In this document: positions 24,814-32,197 of the stretch, one piece after another
Layout: each line of letters begins with the position of its first letter
How positions within the stretch are numbered: position 1 is the first letter of the stretch
Assembly: GCA_017484135.1 (NCBI GenBank)
Contig: JAFUTQ010000099.1
Location: forward strand, 1-32,197
From: Lachnospiraceae bacterium
Lineage (GTDB): Bacteria > Bacillota > Clostridia > Lachnospirales > Lachnospiraceae
DNA length: 32,197 nt
Reading direction: 5' to 3'
Notes under the pieces: model-generated
Told to the model about the DNA's origin: nothing
Databases searched by the model: none
What the model saw: only the letters and a program-made list of their open reading frames with translations
Translations under genes and position numbers: made by a program

Positions 24814-25860
24814 ATGAAGACCTTCAGGATTAAGGAAAATGAAGCCGGGCAGCGGCTGGACAAATACTTAAAAAAACTGTTAAAGGAAGCGCCGCCCGCC
24901 TTCCTGTACAAGATGCTTCGCAAAAAGAATATCGTCTTAAACCAAAAGAAGGCCAACGGAACAGAAAAGCTGACAACCGGAGATGCGGTAACGTTTTATC
25001 TTTCCGATGATACCTTCTTAAAGTTTCAGGGAGGACAGCCTTCGGAAAAAACACTGCTTACGCAGTACCCGGAGCATCCCTTGGACGTGGTCTATGAGGA
25101 TGCCGACTGTCTGATCATCAATAAGCCCGCCGGGCTGCTTTCTCAGAAGGCAAAATCGGGCGATGTTTCCGCCAATGAATATATCATCGGCTACCTTCTT
25201 CACAGGAACCGGATCACCCCGGAGGAGCTTGCCACCTTTAAGCCCTCCGTCTGTAACCGTCTGGACCGCAACACCTCAGGACTTCTCATCGCGGGAACGA
25301 CCCTCCGGGGACTGCAGGAATGGTCCGAGGCCTTAAAGAGCCGCAGCCTGGAAAAATACTACATGGCTCTCGTGAACGGTGTCGTAGAGCAGGACGGACA
25401 CCTCAAAGGGTATCTGCACAAAAATCCCAGCGATAACCGGGTATATATTTCGGAGACTGCGAATACCGGGGACGGATCCGAAAGCAGCTATATTGAGACC
25501 TCTTATGAGGTGCTGGAGCAGTACCGGGATGCATCCCTGTTGAAGATTCATCTGATTACCGGGCGGACGCATCAGATCCGGGCACACCTTTCCTTTATCG
25601 GACACCCGATTATCGGAGATCCGAAATACGGAATTCCGGAGATAAATCGCAGCTGGAAGAAAAAAGCCGGTGTAAGCCGACAAATGCTGCATGCCTACCA
25701 GCTTTCGTTCCCGGATCATCCGGAAAAGCGCAGCATTACCGCGGAGCTGCCGGAAGACTTTCAACGAGCCTTACAGTATGCCAAAGCTGCAAGCACAGCC
25801 AAACACAAAGGAGAAGATCATGCTTATTTATCTGATGCGCCACGGAGAAACCGATTATAA
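24814..25860 (+). CDS. RluA-family (RluC/RluD-like) pseudouridine synthase
   Basis: A 348-residue protein with an S4 domain (about 12-60) and a RluA-type catalytic domain, with D151 in NRLDRNTSGLLIAG and the substrate block LITGRTHQIRAHLSFIGHPI (all catalytic motifs intact). It probably modifies 23S rRNA. The C terminus carries a short non-family extension that overlaps the downstream gene by 41 bp. The final residues (AYLSDAPRRNRL) are read from DNA that also encodes the start of that gene, so the tail may have arisen by stop-codon loss. Confidence 0.9.
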   Translation: MKTFRIKENEAGQRLDKYLKKLLKEAPPAFLYKMLRKKNIVLNQKKANGTEKLTTGDAVTFYLSDDTFLKFQGGQPSEKTLLTQYPEHPLDVVYEDADCLIINKPAGLLSQKAKSGDVSANEYIIGYLLHRNRITPEELATFKPSVCNRLDRNTSGLLIAGTTLRGLQEWSEALKSRSLEKYYMALVNGVVEQDGHLKGYLHKNPSDNRVYISETANTGDGSESSYIETSYEVLEQYRDASLLKIHLITGRTHQIRAHLSFIGHPIIGDPKYGIPEINRSWKKKAGVSRQMLHAYQLSFPDHPEKRSITAELPEDFQRALQYAKAASTAKHKGEDHAYLSDAPRRNRL

Positions 25861-26467
25861 TAAAAGGGGGCTGATACAGGGGCGGCTTGATATCCCGTTA
25901 AACGAAAATGGCTTCATGCTTGCCCGCCTGACCAGAGAGGGCTTTGACCGGGAGGGACTCGCCTTTGATTACTGCTATTGCAGTCCCCTGATTCGCGCCA
26001 GACAAACGGCAGAGATTTTGCTTGCCGGAACGAATACGCCCATTATCTATGACAATCGGATTTGTGAGATGAATTTTGCCGAGGGCGAGGGGGTATTGTT
26101 AAAGGACATTTCCGTAAAGCCGGAATACCAAAACATATACAACCTCTTTCATGCCCCCGACAAATACCGGGCAACGGAGCTGGGAGAGGATTATGAGGTT
26201 TTGTTTCAGCGGGTGGAAAGCTTTTTATGGGAGGAGCTTGCCCCTCATGAAAGAGACTATGAGCGGGTGCTGGTCTGCTGTCACGGCGGGATTATCCGGG
26301 CCTTTTTAGCCTTCATGAAGAAGTTAAGGTTAAGTGAATTCTGGGATAATCATCAGCCGAACTGCAGTGTAAACATCATTGAGCTAAAGGATGGACAGCT
26401 TGATATTCTGGAGGAGCACAGGATCTACTATGAGCTCTCGGAGGACAGGAAAGGAACGATACTTTAA
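25820..26467 (+). CDS. Histidine phosphatase (phosphoglycerate mutase-like)
   Basis: The 215-residue cytoplasmic protein belongs to the histidine phosphatase superfamily. The phosphorylated residue is H8 in LMRHGETDYN, supported by YCSPLIRARQTAEILL and the second histidine in CCHGGIIRAF. The substrate is unknown, since relatives act on sugars, cobalamin precursors or nucleotides. I start at 25820 after AAAGGAGAAG, which lies inside the end of the preceding gene. The frame upstream to 25691 is only a shadow of that gene. Its stop codon overlaps the recU start (TAATG). Confidence 0.9.
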   Translation: MLIYLMRHGETDYNKRGLIQGRLDIPLNENGFMLARLTREGFDREGLAFDYCYCSPLIRARQTAEILLAGTNTPIIYDNRICEMNFAEGEGVLLKDISVKPEYQNIYNLFHAPDKYRATELGEDYEVLFQRVESFLWEELAPHERDYERVLVCCHGGIIRAFLAFMKKLRLSEFWDNHQPNCSVNIIELKDGQLDILEEHRIYYELSEDRKGTIL

Positions 26468-27000
26468 TGGCAACATGGAATTCCAGAGGCCTTCGGGGTT
26501 CTGCCCTGGAGGACTTCATCAACCGCACCAACGAGAAATATGCCGAGCACAGACTGGCGGTAATCCAGAAGGTGCCAACCCCCATTACCCCCATCAAAAT
26601 CGACAAGGAAAACCATCAGATCACACTGGCGTACTTTGAACAGAAAAGTACCGTGGATTACATCGGGGTGGTGCAGGGGATTCCGGTATGTTTTGATGCC
26701 AAGGAGTGTCACACCGACACCTTTCCGCTGGCAAATATCCATGCACATCAGGTTGCGTTTATGGAAGGATATGAACAACAGCAGGGGATCGCCTTTTTAA
26801 TCATCTTTTTTACCCATCGGGACGAATATTACTACATGCGCTATCGTGAAATGAAAAAATTCTGGGATCGTGCTCTGGAAGGCGGACGGAAAAGCTTTCG
26901 CTATGAGGAGCTGACACCGCAGTTTTTCTTTACCTCCAAATCCGGCGTGCTGGTGCCGTATTTAGATGAAATTCAGCTGGATCTGAACCTTAGGGATTGA
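26467..27000 (+). CDS. recU: Holliday junction resolvase RecU
   Basis: RecU cleaves four-way DNA junctions in recombinational repair and chromosome segregation in Firmicutes. The 177-residue protein begins WNSRGLRGSALEDFINRTN and has the core block QKSTVDYIGV with D64, then D77-x-K79-E80 in CFDAKE, followed by FPLANIHAHQVAFM. B. subtilis RecU uses an E-x-K form at the second position, and here it is D-x-K. In B. subtilis recU is paired with the penicillin-binding protein gene ponA, which is not present here. The stop codon is part of the -35 box of the his promoter. Confidence 0.93.
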   Translation: MATWNSRGLRGSALEDFINRTNEKYAEHRLAVIQKVPTPITPIKIDKENHQITLAYFEQKSTVDYIGVVQGIPVCFDAKECHTDTFPLANIHAHQVAFMEGYEQQQGIAFLIIFFTHRDEYYYMRYREMKKFWDRALEGGRKSFRYEELTPQFFFTSKSGVLVPYLDEIQLDLNLRD

Positions 27001-27025
27001 CAAGGTACGCATATTTTGTTATGGT
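26997..27025 (+). promoter_or_regulatory. Histidine operon promoter
   Basis: A perfect TTGACA (26997-27002, overlapping the recU stop) and TATGGT (27020-27025) are 17 bp apart. The predicted start is near 27032, within the tandem repeat ATGGTAGC (27021-27028 and 27029-27036). Confidence 0.75.
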
Positions 27026-27037
27026 AGCATGGTAGCA

Positions 27038-27049
27038 CACTAAAGTGTT
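27038..27049. promoter_or_regulatory. Palindrome at the his operon start, candidate operator
   Basis: ACACT (27038-27042) and AGTGT (27045-27049) form a perfect inverted repeat around AA, just after the predicted transcription start of hisZ. Its position fits repressor binding. TrpR-like HisR/YerC regulators control his genes in some Firmicutes, but I cannot assign this site to them. No His T-box leader is present, as the leader is only about 43 nt. Confidence 0.4.
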
Positions 27050-27074
27050 TGAACATAACATTACGGAGGCTTCC

Positions 27075-28100
27075 ATGAAAAACCAGTTATTGCATACCCC
27101 CGAAGGCGTGCGGGATATTTACGGAGAAGAATGTGAGCGGAAATTAGAGCTTCAGAGCCGCCTGTATAAGGCTCTGGGCAAATTCGGATATCACAGTATC
27201 CAGACACCTACCTTTGAGTTTTTCGATGTTTTCAGCAGGGAAATCGGAACCACTCCCTCAAAGGAATTATACAAATTTTTTGACCGGGAGGGCAACACGC
27301 TGGTACTGCGCCCGGACATCACGCCGTCCATAGCCCGCGCGGCGGCCAAATACTATACGGATGAGGATATGCCCATCCGCCTGCGTTATCAGGGAAGCGT
27401 TTTTATCAATAACAGCAGCTATCAGGGCAGACTCAAGGAGTGCACCCAGCTGGGCGCGGAGCTGATCGGAGATGATTCGGTGGACGCAGATGCAGAGATG
27501 ATCACCATGACCATTGAAGCATTGAGAAATTGCGAGCTGAAAGAATTTCAGATCAGTGTGGGACATGTGGAATTTCTTCAGGGACTGGTGGAGGCTGCAA
27601 ATCTCAATGAGGAGGAAGCGCAGACCATCCGGGAGCTGATCGTGAACAAAAATTTCTTTGGCGTAGCAGAGGAAATTGCCAAATATTCCCTGCCGGAGGA
27701 GTTAACGCAGCTGTTTGGTATGCTGGGCAAACTCTATGACCGGACTGCAGATTTTTCCGCTGCCGGAGCGCTTGCGGCAAATTATTCGAAGGTGCTTTGC
27801 GCAATCCGACGGCTGGAACAGCTGGATGAGATCCTGCAGGAGCATGAGGTGGCATCCTATGTCTCCTACGATCTGGGGATGCTGACGGATTATCACTATT
27901 ATACCGGAGTGATTTTTGCCGGATACACCTATGGAACTGGGGAACCCATTGTGCGCGGGGGCCGTTACGACAATCTGCTCGAACATTTTGGCAAAAAAGC
28001 GCCCTCCATCGGCTTTGCCTTTGCGGTAGACCAGATCATGACTGCGATTTCCAGACAAGGTCTGCAGACTGCAACAGAATCCACGAGCTCGTATTTATGA
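27075..28100 (+). CDS. hisZ: ATP phosphoribosyltransferase regulatory subunit HisZ
   Basis: HisZ is a HisRS-like protein without aminoacylation activity that combines with short HisG to form the active, histidine-inhibited first enzyme of the pathway. The 341-residue protein has class II synthetase-like motifs (LHTPEGVRDIYGEE, LRPDITPSIARAAAKYY, PIVRGGRYDNLL) but no anticodon-binding domain. The adjacent hisG is the short form, so the pair is consistent. I start at 27075, 6 nt after CGGAGG. An in-frame ATG at 27045 lacks a ribosome site. Confidence 0.94.
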   Translation: MKNQLLHTPEGVRDIYGEECERKLELQSRLYKALGKFGYHSIQTPTFEFFDVFSREIGTTPSKELYKFFDREGNTLVLRPDITPSIARAAAKYYTDEDMPIRLRYQGSVFINNSSYQGRLKECTQLGAELIGDDSVDADAEMITMTIEALRNCELKEFQISVGHVEFLQGLVEAANLNEEEAQTIRELIVNKNFFGVAEEIAKYSLPEELTQLFGMLGKLYDRTADFSAAGALAANYSKVLCAIRRLEQLDEILQEHEVASYVSYDLGMLTDYHYYTGVIFAGYTYGTGEPIVRGGRYDNLLEHFGKKAPSIGFAFAVDQIMTAISRQGLQTATESTSSYL

Positions 28101-28116
28101 CAGGAGAGGAATTAAT

Positions 28117-28773
28117 ATGGAAGACAGATATTTGACATTTGCACTGGGAAAAGGCCGTCTGGCCAAGCATACCATGGATTTGTTTGAAAAAATCGGCATT
28201 TCCTGTCAGGAGATGAAGGATAAAACCACACGGAAGCTGTTGTTTGTCAACGAGGAGCAAAAGCTGCGCTTCTTTTTGGCAAAGGGTCCCGATGTTCCTA
28301 CCTATGTGGAATACGGTGCCGCGGACATCGGCATCGTAGGACGGGATACGATTTTAGAAGAGGCACGAAATATTTACGAGGTGCTGGATCTTGGCTTTGG
28401 GAAATGCCGGATGTGCATCTGCGGACCCCAAAGCGCCGAAGCGTATTTACATCATCATGAGCTGATCCGTGTTGCGACAAAATATCCGAGAATCGCCAAG
28501 GATTATTTTTATAACAAAAAGCATCAGACAGTGGAAATCATCAAGCTGAACGGTTCCATTGAGCTGGCACCCATCGTAGGGCTTTCCGAGGTCATCTGCG
28601 ATATTGTAGAGACGGGCTATACACTAAAGGAAAACGGTCTGGTCGTGCTGGAGGAGGTTTGTCCGCTTTCCGCGCGTATGGTGGTGAATCAGGTCAGCAT
28701 GAAGATGGAGCATGAACGGATCTCGAAACTGATCAACGATTTACAGGCAGCACTGCAGGAGGAGGAACCATGA
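28117..28773 (+). CDS. hisG: ATP phosphoribosyltransferase catalytic subunit, short form
   Basis: HisG condenses ATP with phosphoribosyl pyrophosphate, the first committed step of histidine synthesis. The 218-residue length identifies the short form that needs HisZ and lacks the C-terminal regulatory ACT-like domain. Family blocks include FALGKGRLAKHTMDLFEKIG, YGAADIGIVGRDTI and the late TKYPRIAKDYF. The substrate-loop residues ELNGSIELAP appear as KLNGSIELAPIVGLSEVI. AGGAGAGGAAT precedes the ATG. It overlaps hisD by ATGA. Confidence 0.96.
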   Translation: MEDRYLTFALGKGRLAKHTMDLFEKIGISCQEMKDKTTRKLLFVNEEQKLRFFLAKGPDVPTYVEYGAADIGIVGRDTILEEARNIYEVLDLGFGKCRMCICGPQSAEAYLHHHELIRVATKYPRIAKDYFYNKKHQTVEIIKLNGSIELAPIVGLSEVICDIVETGYTLKENGLVVLEEVCPLSARMVVNQVSMKMEHERISKLINDLQAALQEEEP

Positions 28774-30071
28774 GAATCTTAGAGCTGACACCGGAAACAC
28801 AGGAAAATATATTGGAAAAGCTGCTCAAGCGAAGCCCGAACAGCTACGGAAGCTATGAAGCAAGCGTAAATGAAATTATCGCCAATGTCAGAGAGCACCG
28901 GGATGCCGCGGTTTTTGACTATACCAAAAAATTCGACGGAGCCTCGATTGATGCGTCCTCCATCGTAGTTTCGGAGGAGGAAATCCGTAAGGCCTATGAT
29001 CTCGTAGACCCGAAGCTGTTGGAGGTCATCCGCAAGGCAATTGTAAATATCCGCAAATACCATGAAAAGCAGCGGCAGCAGAGCTGGTTTACCAGCGAGG
29101 ACAACGGCATTATTTTAGGGCAGAAGGTTACCCCCTTAGAGCGGGTCGGCGTCTATGTACCGGGCGGAAAAGCCGTCTATCCTTCTTCGGTGCTGATGAA
29201 CATTCTGCCGGCGAAGGTTGCCGGTGTGGATGAGATCATCATGACGACACCGCCGGGAAAGGACGGAACGGTCAGCCCGTCCACGCTGGTGGCTGCCAGA
29301 GAGTCCGGAGCAAACCGCATCTATAAGGCGGGCGGCGCACAGGCAATCGCGGCAATGGCGTTTGGAACGGAGAGCATTCCAAAGGTAGACAAAATCGTGG
29401 GGCCCGGAAATATCTATGTAGCTCTTGCGAAGAAAGCGGTATTCGGTTACGTGAGCATCGACTCCATTGCGGGTCCAAGTGAAATTCTGGTGCTTGCGGA
29501 TGAGTCCGCAAATCCCAGATACGTTGCTGCGGATCTTTTGTCACAGGCAGAGCATGATGAAATGGCATCCGCCATTCTGATCACCACCAGCCGCGAGCTG
29601 GCGCAGCAGGTATCGGAGGAAGTGGAACAATTTCTGACCCGGCTTTCCCGGACCCAGATCATACAAAAATCGCTGGACAACTATGGCTATATCCTGATTG
29701 CGGACACCATGGAGGAGGCAATCCGCACCGCAAATGCCATTGCCTCAGAGCATCTGGAGATCGTCACCAAAAATCCGTATGAAGTGATGACAAAGATTCG
29801 CAATGCAGGCGCGATTTTTCTCGGGGAATACAGCAGCGAGCCGCTGGGCGATTATTTTGCAGGCCCCAACCATGTACTGCCCACAAACGGTACGGCAAGA
29901 TTTTTCTCCGCGCTTTCGGTGGATGATTTTATCAAAAAATCCAGTATCATCTCTTATTCCGAGGAGGCGTTAAGGGCTGTATCCCGGGATATTATACAGT
30001 TTGCGGAGTGCGAGCAGCTGACCGCTCATGCCAACTCCATCCGGGTGCGATTTGAGGATGAAGCAGAATAG
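28770..30071 (+). CDS. hisD: Histidinol dehydrogenase
   Basis: HisD performs the last two oxidations from L-histidinol to L-histidine with NAD and zinc. The 433-residue protein is of typical length and carries VGVYVPGGKAVYPSSVLMN, KAGGAQAIAAMAFGTESIPK, DSIAGPSEILVLAD, SQAEHDEMASAI, with the catalytic and zinc-binding residues SEHLEI and GPNHVLPT. It starts within the hisG stop codon, and hisB starts 10 bp after its own stop. Complete, with no unusual feature. Confidence 0.97.
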   Translation: MRILELTPETQENILEKLLKRSPNSYGSYEASVNEIIANVREHRDAAVFDYTKKFDGASIDASSIVVSEEEIRKAYDLVDPKLLEVIRKAIVNIRKYHEKQRQQSWFTSEDNGIILGQKVTPLERVGVYVPGGKAVYPSSVLMNILPAKVAGVDEIIMTTPPGKDGTVSPSTLVAARESGANRIYKAGGAQAIAAMAFGTESIPKVDKIVGPGNIYVALAKKAVFGYVSIDSIAGPSEILVLADESANPRYVAADLLSQAEHDEMASAILITTSRELAQQVSEEVEQFLTRLSRTQIIQKSLDNYGYILIADTMEEAIRTANAIASEHLEIVTKNPYEVMTKIRNAGAIFLGEYSSEPLGDYFAGPNHVLPTNGTARFFSALSVDDFIKKSSIISYSEEALRAVSRDIIQFAECEQLTAHANSIRVRFEDEAE

Positions 30072-30081
30072 GAGGTTTGAT

Positions 30082-30675
30082 ATGGAAAAGAAACGAAAAG
30101 CCGAAACAACCAGAAAGACAAAGGAAACCGACATTTCCCTCACATTGAATCTTGACGGCAGCGGCCAGTCGGAGGTGGAAACCGGAATCGGATTTTTTGA
30201 TCACATGCTTACAGGCTTTGCCAAGCATGGGCTCTTTGACTTAAAGGCAAAGGTCATCGGGGATCTCGCGGTGGACTGCCATCATACCATTGAGGATACC
30301 GGCATCGTGCTGGGACAGACGATTGCCGCCGCTCTGGGCGACAAAAAAGGCATCCGGCGCTACGGCAGCTGCATGCTTCCGATGGACGAGACTCTGGTGC
30401 TTTGCGCCGTGGATTTGTCGGGGAGACCGTATCTTTCCTTTGACGCAGAATTTACCACAGACCGCGTCGGATATATGGACACCGAGATGGTAAAGGAATT
30501 TTTTTATGCCGTTTCCTATTCCGCCGGGATGAACCTTCACCTTAAGGTATTGACACCGGGGAATAATCATCATATGATAGAGGCAATGTTTAAGGCCTTT
30601 GCCAAGGCACTGGATGCGGCCACCATGGTGGATGCGCGTATTACCGATATTTTGACGACGAAAGGTAGTTTATAA
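30082..30675 (+). CDS. hisB: Imidazoleglycerol-phosphate dehydratase
   Basis: The enzyme dehydrates imidazole glycerol phosphate to imidazole acetol phosphate, using manganese. The 197-residue protein is a single dehydratase domain without the N-terminal phosphatase seen in enteric bacteria. Metal-binding motifs are present in [47 protein letters not shown] and [19 protein letters not shown] start at 30082 after TAGGAGGT. The frame upstream to 30028 lies within hisD. The next gene starts 1 bp after the stop codon. Confidence 0.96.
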   Translation: MEKKRKAETTRKTKETDISLTLNLDGSGQSEVETGIGFFDHMLTGFAKHGLFDLKAKVIGDLAVDCHHTIEDTGIVLGQTIAAALGDKKGIRRYGSCMLPMDETLVLCAVDLSGRPYLSFDAEFTTDRVGYMDTEMVKEFFYAVSYSAGMNLHLKVLTPGNNHHMIEAMFKAFAKALDAATMVDARITDILTTKGSL

Positions 30676-30676
30676 A

Positions 30677-31957
30677 ATGAATCACAAAAATATTGTTGCC
30701 ACCATGTTTTTGAAGGATGGCACCGCAGTCCGATCCATCAGGGATTTTACCAAGGTCGGCGAGTGGAAGGAGCTTGCGAAGCTCTACAGTGACAGCGGAG
30801 TCGACAAAATTTATGTCTTCGACCTCTCGGAAACGGACGAGGAGCATGAAAAAAATCTTCACATCATAAAAGAAATCTTTCGGGTGGTTGAGATTCCGCT
30901 TTGCGCAGGGGGAAACATCAACCGGATGGAGGATATCAAAAAATACATCTATGCGGGCTGTAAGCAGGTCATGTTAAACGGCTCAAAGTCGGTCAGTGTC
31001 TCGCTTGCAGAGGAAGGGAGCAAACGCTTTGGAAAGGATCGCATTTTGATTTCCGTAGAAAATGTAGACTTTCTGTTCAAAAATCAGGAAGTGCTGGATC
31101 AGTATTTTCATGAGATGCTGGTATTGGATCCGGATTGTATCGAGAGCGTTGAAAGCATTACGAATATTCCCTTTGTGGTAAAATACGACAGCTATGACGA
31201 AGAGCAGCTGGTTCAAACCTTAAAGCGGGCAAATGTGCGGGGGATCTGCGGACCCTTCATCGACGATCCGGAGACAGACATCATGTCCATGAAGCTTCGG
31301 TTTTCCCAGTTTGACATCCGGATGGATCACTTCGCGCCGGAGTTAAAGTGGAGCAGTTTAAAGACCAATTCGGACGGACTGATTCCGGTTATCGTGCAGG
31401 ATTATAAAAACGCAGAGGTACTCATGCTGGCATACATGAATGAAGAGGCCTTTCATGCGACAATTGCCACCGGAAGAATGCATTACTACAGCAGAAGTCG
31501 GCAGTCCCTCTGGGAAAAAGGTGAGACCAGCGGTCATTTTCAATATGTGAAATCTTTGATCGCAGACTGTGATTTTGATACCATTCTGGCGAAGGTGTCC
31601 CAGATTGAGGCCGCCTGCCACACAGGTGCACGAAGCTGTTTTTTCAATGACATTGTGAAAAAACAGTATGTAGACAAAAATCCTCTTCAGGTATTTGAGG
31701 ATGAATACCGGGTCATCACAGACCGAAAGGAGCACCCCAAGGAGGGTTCCTACACGAACTATCTGTTTGATAAAGGGATTGATAAAATATTAAAAAAAGT
31801 GGGCGAGGAAGCGACGGAGATCGTAATCGCAGCCAAAAATCCGGAGCCTCAGGAAATTGTCTATGAAATTTCCGATTTTCTCTATCACATGATGGTGCTG
31901 ATGGTGGAACGAGGGGTTACCTGGGAGGATGTAGTGGAAGAATTGGCTCAACGGTAG
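30677..31957 (+). CDS. hisIE: HisF/HisA-like barrel fused to HisI-HisE
   Basis: A 426-residue fusion. Residues about 1-215 look like a HisA/HisF-type phosphate-binding barrel: [15 protein letters not shown] aligns with the family start and [20 protein letters not shown] with its first phosphate site. But F11 stands where HisF has its catalytic Asp11, and the second aspartate position reads ISVE128. No clear second phosphate loop is seen, so the barrel is probably inactive. Residues about 230-325 are HisI (phosphoribosyl-AMP cyclohydrolase), with D297-C298-D299-F-D301 and zinc cysteines C314 and C321. Residues about 345-426 are HisE (phosphoribosyl-ATP pyrophosphatase), with E377, E378, E381, K387 and ExxDFLYH ending at H404. 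Steps 2 and 3 should be active. A barrel role as scaffold or ligand sensor is inference. Confidence 0.88.
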   Translation: MNHKNIVATMFLKDGTAVRSIRDFTKVGEWKELAKLYSDSGVDKIYVFDLSETDEEHEKNLHIIKEIFRVVEIPLCAGGNINRMEDIKKYIYAGCKQVMLNGSKSVSVSLAEEGSKRFGKDRILISVENVDFLFKNQEVLDQYFHEMLVLDPDCIESVESITNIPFVVKYDSYDEEQLVQTLKRANVRGICGPFIDDPETDIMSMKLRFSQFDIRMDHFAPELKWSSLKTNSDGLIPVIVQDYKNAEVLMLAYMNEEAFHATIATGRMHYYSRSRQSLWEKGETSGHFQYVKSLIADCDFDTILAKVSQIEAACHTGARSCFFNDIVKKQYVDKNPLQVFEDEYRVITDRKEHPKEGSYTNYLFDKGIDKILKKVGEEATEIVIAAKNPEPQEIVYEISDFLYHMMVLMVERGVTWEDVVEELAQR

Positions 31958-32197
31958 TCTTTTCATAAATAAATGGGGGGATGTTTGGTTGATGCCGAGG
32001 TCAGGTTGGGTTTCGGAAAAAGGTCATGTCGGCGTAGCCGACATTGACTCTTTGCATAAAAATCCCATCGGAAAGCTAGCTTTTCGATGGGATTTCTTAT
32101 GCAAAGGGTTCACATCGTTTCACGATGTGAACCTTTTTCCGAAACCCAACCTGACCTCGGCATCAACCAAACATCCCCCCATTTATTTATGAAAAGA
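31958..32197 (+). repeat. Structured interspersed element, full copy F, in a 240-bp palindromic structure
   Basis: Arms 31958-32024 and 32131-32197 are reverse complements over all 67 bases. The interior (32025-32130) has the family hairpins: GTCGGC-GTA-GCCGAC, a long central hairpin from TTTGCATAA to TTATGCAAA capped by GAAAGCTAGCTTTT, and CACATCGT-TTC-ACGATGTG. The left arm starts at the first base after the hisIE stop codon, and the right arm ends at the last base of the window. No gene lies here. The structure could end the his transcript, though no T tract is seen. Confidence 0.85.

Noticed and set aside
31989-32192. 67-codon open frame across the final palindrome
   Set aside because: It lies wholly within the inverted arms and hairpins, has no ribosome site and resembles no protein.
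1-32197. Insertion sequence, prophage, CRISPR array or toxin-antitoxin module
   Set aside because: No transposase, integrase, cas gene, regular spaced repeat array or phage structural gene was found. The repeats present are non-coding structured elements.

Overview
The window looks like a chromosomal contig from a spore-forming, mid-GC member of the Clostridia, most likely Lachnospiraceae. The evidence is a Firmicute-type 6S RNA, a SpoIID-domain protein, a YlbJ/SpoVV homologue beside coaD and rsmD, RecU, RqcH, a HisZ-dependent short HisG, a small Cys/Asn/Gly-rich 'HCB-like' protein, and canonical AGGAGG ribosome sites with TTGACA-N17-TATAAT promoters. I saw no rRNA, tRNA, CRISPR array, phage gene or transposase. 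Almost all genes are core housekeeping genes.

Layout. 1-1283: pyrimidine deoxynucleoside salvage (deoC, cdd). 1306-1670: 6S RNA with its own promoter, then a small tandem repeat and a terminator. 1721-9856: SpoIID-like protein, YihY/BrkB membrane protein, pheS-pheT, queA and a PilZ protein. 9853-12112 (minus): tyrA-aroA with a clear promoter. 12132-13597: a possible response-regulator box, then a secreted InlB-repeat/propeller-like protein. 13619-14915: a cluster of four small proteins separated by many hairpins. 14959-16768 (minus): rqcH. 16809-22237: one long, tightly packed operon, yicC-rpoZ-rimO-pgsA-cinA(C)-rsmD-coaD-coiled-coil protein, with several ATGA overlaps. 22222-23133 (minus): ylbJ/spoVV. 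23242-27000: an M23 peptidase, two pseudouridine synthases, a histidine phosphatase and recU. 26997-31957: a histidine operon, hisZ-G-D-B-(HisF-like)IE. hisA, hisF, hisH and hisC are not in the window.

The most unusual content is a family of structured interspersed elements with no coding capacity. Three full copies (33-170, 16844-16991, 31958-32197) share one architecture: a closing stem ending in AAAAGGT, a short GTCGGC-type hairpin, a long central hairpin capped by GGAAAGCTAGCTTTCC, and a CACATCGT/ACGATGTG hairpin. The central stems differ in sequence between copies but keep pairing. The closing stem continues beyond the shared sequence into arms that are unique to each copy: about 4 bp in the first copy, about 10 bp in the second and about 60 bp in the third. 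Shortened or rearranged copies lie at 4844-4880, 12164-12244 and 14301-14330. The third full copy is a 240-bp structure whose 67-nt arms match perfectly and which ends exactly at the window end, so a contig-end assembly artefact must be excluded for it.

A second notable item is the 426-residue histidine protein, in which an apparently catalytically dead HisF/HisA-like barrel is fused in front of an intact HisI-HisE enzyme.
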